Assembly (NCBI GenBank): GCA_019746155.1
Contig: JAIESJ010000306.1
Location: 1-19,833, forward strand
Length of the DNA stretch: 19,833 bases
Direction of reading: 5' to 3'
Source: Burkholderiales bacterium
GTDB lineage: Bacteria > Pseudomonadota > Gammaproteobacteria > Burkholderiales > SG8-41
A model generated the notes under the pieces. That model worked only from the letters and a program-made list of their open reading frames with translations, was not told the DNA's origin and searched no databases. Made by a program: the position numbers and the translations under genes. Positions 17,579 through 19,833 of the stretch are shown one piece after another (positions within the stretch are counted from its first letter, which is position 1; the number at the start of each line of letters is the position of its first letter).

Positions 17579-19084
17579 ATGAAAAAATTACTGACCATTG
17601 TTGCGCTGTTCGGTGCGCTGAGCCTCGCGGGCTTTGCGGCACACGCACAGGACAAGCCCGCCGAGAAACCGGCGACCGCTGCTCCGTCAGCACCGGCGAT
17701 GGCGCCAGCCGCTGCGCCGGCCCCCGCCGCCGCTGTTGCTGCCGCAGCACCGGCGCCCACGCCGAATAAAGGCGATGTGGCATGGATGCTGACCTCGACC
17801 GCGCTGGTGCTGATGATGAGCGTGCCGGCGCTGGCGCTGTTCTACGGCGGCATGGTGCGATCGAAGAACATGCTCTCGGTGCTGATGCAGGTGTTTGTCA
17901 CGTTCTCTCTGATAGCGGTGCTCTGGTGCATCTACGGCTACAGCCTCGCGTTTACCGAGGGCAACGCTTTCTTCGGCGGGTTCGACCGGCTGTTCCTCAA
18001 CGGCACGTTCGATGCCATGAAGGGCGAATTCGCCATGGCCGGAACTTTCAGCAAGGCCACGCCGATTCCCGAACTCGTCTTCGTCGCCTTCCAGGCCACG
18101 TTTGCTGCAATCACCTGCTGCCTGATCCTGGGCGCCTTCGCCGAGCGCGTCAAGTTCTCGGCGGTGCTGATCTTCATGGTGCTGTGGTTCACCTTTGCCT
18201 ACGCGCCGATTGCGCACATGGTCTGGTTCTGGCCGGGCCCGGACGCTTATACGGATCCGAAGCTGGTCGACGGATTGAATGCCAAGGCCGGCCTGCTGTG
18301 GCAGTGGGGCGCACTCGACTTTGCCGGCGGCACGGTGGTGCACATCAACGCCGGTATCGCGGGCCTGGTCGGCGCCTACGTTATCGGCAAGCGCATTGGC
18401 TACGGCAAGGAAGCAATGTCGCCGCATAACCTGACCATGACCATGATCGGCGCCTCTTTGCTGTGGATGGGCTGGTTCGGTTTCAACGCCGGCTCCGCGC
18501 TCGAAGCGAACAACTCCGCAGCGCTGGCGTTCATCAACACCTTCCTGGCAACAGCTTGCGCAGTGCTGTCCTGGACGTTTGGCGAGTGGCTGTTCAAAGG
18601 CAAGCCCTCGATGCTGGGCGCCGCCTCGGGCGCCGTTGCCGGACTGGTCGCCATCACGCCGGCCGCCGGCAACGTCGGCATTCCCGGCGCATTCGTGATC
18701 GGCACAGCGGCAGGACTGGTCTGCCTGTGGGGGGTGAACGGCCTCAAGAAAATGCTCGGCGCGGACGATTCGCTCGACGTGTTCGGCGTGCATGCCGTGG
18801 GCGGTATTCTGGGTGCGCTCCTCACCGGCGTCTTCAACGCGCAAAGCCTCGGCGGCCCGGGCCTCGTTACCGACTGGGTGACCGGCAAAGTCGGATCCAA
18901 CCCGATCATCGATCAGGTGTGGATACAGGCCCAGGCGGTGGGTGTCACGATCATCTGGTCCGGCATCGTGGCGTTCGTTGCCTACAAGATCGCGGATCTG
19001 CTGGTGGGCCTGCGCGTCAGCGAGGAAGAAGAGCGCGAAGGCCTCGACGTGAATTCCCACGGCGAGACTGCCTACCACATGTAG
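17579..19084 (+). CDS. amtB: Ammonium transporter AmtB, with cleavable signal and Ala/Pro-rich N-terminal segment
   Basis: A 501-residue trimeric inner-membrane ammonium channel. A signal peptide covers about 1-23 (AAHA|Q). Residues about 24-62 are a low-complexity Ala/Pro segment, which would be periplasmic. Eleven membrane segments start at TPNKGDVAWM. Family hallmarks are LALFYGGMVRSKNML, the twin pore histidines His213 (APIAHMVWFWPGP) and His405 (VFGVHAVGGILGAL), and the C-terminal tail EEEEREGLDVNSHGETAYHM, which binds P-II protein. The ATG at 17579 has GGGAG about 8 nt upstream. A frame extension to 17543 lies inside glnK and is rejected, because the signal peptide starts at MKKLL. It forms an operon with glnK and ends at the terminator 19109-19139. 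Compared with E. coli AmtB (428 aa), the N-terminal region is the main source of extra length. Confidence 0.97.
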   Translation: MKKLLTIVALFGALSLAGFAAHAQDKPAEKPATAAPSAPAMAPAAAPAPAAAVAAAAPAPTPNKGDVAWMLTSTALVLMMSVPALALFYGGMVRSKNMLSVLMQVFVTFSLIAVLWCIYGYSLAFTEGNAFFGGFDRLFLNGTFDAMKGEFAMAGTFSKATPIPELVFVAFQATFAAITCCLILGAFAERVKFSAVLIFMVLWFTFAYAPIAHMVWFWPGPDAYTDPKLVDGLNAKAGLLWQWGALDFAGGTVVHINAGIAGLVGAYVIGKRIGYGKEAMSPHNLTMTMIGASLLWMGWFGFNAGSALEANNSAALAFINTFLATACAVLSWTFGEWLFKGKPSMLGAASGAVAGLVAITPAAGNVGIPGAFVIGTAAGLVCLWGVNGLKKMLGADDSLDVFGVHAVGGILGALLTGVFNAQSLGGPGLVTDWVTGKVGSNPIIDQVWIQAQAVGVTIIWSGIVAFVAYKIADLLVGLRVSEEEEREGLDVNSHGETAYHM

Positions 19085-19108
19085 TTCCCGGAGAAAAAGC
19101 ACGGCTTG

Positions 19109-19139
19109 AACGGGCGCCCTTGCGGCGCCCGTTTTTTTT
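19109..19139 (+). terminator. Rho-independent terminator of the omp-glnK-amtB operon
   Basis: AACGGGCGCC (19109-19118) pairs perfectly with GGCGCCCGTT (19124-19133) around a 5-base loop, CTTGC. Eight T residues follow (19132-19139). This is a strong canonical terminator 25 bp after the amtB stop. Confidence 0.9.
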
Positions 19140-19211
19140 GGCGCCGCTCGTTTAACCCGGGCGCCCGTTTTTTTGGCGCCGCGGGTTCAACCCCGGCGCC
19201 CGTTTTTTATT
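19124..19211 (+). repeat. Threefold tandem repeat of the terminator 3' half
   Basis: A unit beginning GGCGCCCGTTTTTTT recurs at 19124, 19160 and 19195 (periods 36 and 35). Copies 1 and 2 continue with GGCGCCGC, then a GTT(T/C)AACCC segment; copy 3 diverges after GGCGCCCGTTTTTTATT. Copy 2 also forms a different hairpin, ACCCGGGCGCC (19155-19165) with GGCGCCGCGGGT (19175-19186), with the T-run as its loop. Confidence 0.7.
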
Positions 19212-19410
19212 CGGCTCGCAGAAAAATGCGGTGCGCGCGTGGATACCATGCGCCGGGCTGAAACCATGGAAACGCGGGTTGACCCGGCGTATATTCCGGG
19301 ACTGAATTCTGGCGTGAAGGGATTGATTCGTGGAAGAAACCGCGATGTCCCGCGTCGCGTCCGGCAGCGGCCGCCGCCATCGGCTACAATGTCGGCCTTA
19401 CGAGGAAACC
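19212..19410 (+). promoter_or_regulatory. Intergenic region before gshA with candidate -10
   Basis: About 200 bases with no supported gene. TACAAT at 19385-19390 is a plausible -10 close to gshA, but the -35 at the expected distance is poor. If used, transcription would start about 14 nt before the ATG. A second A/T-rich hexamer, TATATT (19290-19295), has only weak support. No regulator site is recognised. Confidence 0.35.
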
Positions 19411-19833
19411 ATGACCGTTCCACGCCTGACTACCGCTCTGACCGGCCCGCTGCTCGACCTGGAGCGCGAATTGCTGAAAGCCATGCCGGCCATCGAACAC
19501 TGGCTGCGCGGCAGATGGCAGGAGATGGCGGCGCCGTTCTATGCGTCGGTGGATCTGCGCAACAGCGGCTTCAAGCTCGCCCCGGTCGACACCAACCTGT
19601 TCCCCGGCGGCTTCAACAATCTCAACCCCGATTTTCATCCGCTGTGCGTGCAGGCGGCGATGGCCGCCATCGAGAAAGTATGCCCTGATGCACGCGGCGT
19701 GCTGTTGATCCCGGAAAATCATACGCGTAATCAGTTTTATCTGCACAACGTCGCCACGCTCGCCACCATTCTGCGCCACGCCGGCATGAAAGTGCACGTC
19801 GGCAGCCTCCTGCCGGAAATCACCGCGCCGACC
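19411..19833 (+). CDS. gshA: Glutamate-cysteine ligase, proteobacterial (A. ferrooxidans) type, cut by window edge
   Basis: The first 141 residues of the enzyme for the first step of glutathione synthesis (ATP-dependent joining of glutamate and cysteine, cytoplasmic). The frame is open to the last base. The identification rests on the block NSGFKLAPVDTNLFPGGFNNLNPDFHPL (about 53-80) and on LLIPENHTRNQFYLHNVATL (about 103-122), which belong to the GshA family found in Acidithiobacillus and betaproteobacteria and unrelated to E. coli GshA. The ATG at 19411 is supported by GAGGA at 5-8 nt spacing. In related genomes gshB usually follows (from memory), which would lie outside this window. It is separated from amtB by a strong terminator, so it has its own transcript. 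Confidence 0.88.
   Translation, partial: MTVPRLTTALTGPLLDLERELLKAMPAIEHWLRGRWQEMAAPFYASVDLRNSGFKLAPVDTNLFPGGFNNLNPDFHPLCVQAAMAAIEKVCPDARGVLLIPENHTRNQFYLHNVATLATILRHAGMKVHVGSLLPEITAPT

Noticed and set aside
17687..19102. Minus-strand open frame of 471 codons
   Set aside because: Antisense to amtB, of skewed composition, without domains.
19124..19211. CRISPR-like array
   Set aside because: Only three adjoining copies of a terminator-derived unit with no unique spacers and no cas genes.

Overview
The window is a GC-rich chromosomal segment of a Gram-negative bacterium, most likely a betaproteobacterium. Three things point there: the gene order comM - ubiK - outer-membrane barrel - glnK - amtB - gshA, a glutamate-cysteine ligase of the short proteobacterial (Acidithiobacillus ferrooxidans) type, and a divergent metE/metR pair. 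The lineage call is inference from gene content; no rRNA or tRNA gene is present. Thirteen complete protein genes and two cut by the window edges fill nearly all of the sequence.

Region 1 (1-3840): mpl (murein tripeptide recycling ligase, minus strand, C-terminus cut by the left edge) follows a small DMT-type membrane protein on the same strand. A roughly 220-bp element with terminal inverted repeats lies exactly between them. mpl also carries an in-frame palindromic element that adds about 31 residues. A secreted PhoA-type alkaline phosphatase lies on the plus strand.

Region 2 (3898-11598): methionine synthesis. Cobalamin-dependent metH and cobalamin-independent metE are both on the minus strand, separated by a plus-strand rhodanese gene. 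metE is divergent from its LysR-type activator metR. Their 125-bp intergenic region holds a perfect MetR box, positioned to activate metE (centre near -65) and to sit between the -35 and -10 of metR, which suggests autorepression.

Region 3 (11588-15719): a minus-strand series ubiK, comM, a Bcr/CflA-type MFS exporter and a VIT1/CCC1-type metal transporter with an N-terminal ferritin-like domain. The last two overlap by 8 bases. The transporter gene also overlaps the end of metR tail to tail.

Region 4 (15720-19833): a plus-strand nitrogen-uptake operon of an outer-membrane barrel protein, the P-II protein GlnK and the ammonium channel AmtB. It is preceded by a near-consensus sigma-54 promoter and an NtrC-like site, and ends at a strong terminator within a threefold tandem repeat. 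gshA starts after this and runs off the right edge.

The genes themselves are mostly familiar. The less ordinary material is a set of four unrelated-looking inverted-repeat elements placed at, or inside, gene ends (975-1060, 1518-1738, 7781-7856, 15425-15496), and the BBP2-like barrel protein joined to glnK-amtB under sigma-54 control. I found no CRISPR array, phage, transposase, integrase or obvious defence system.
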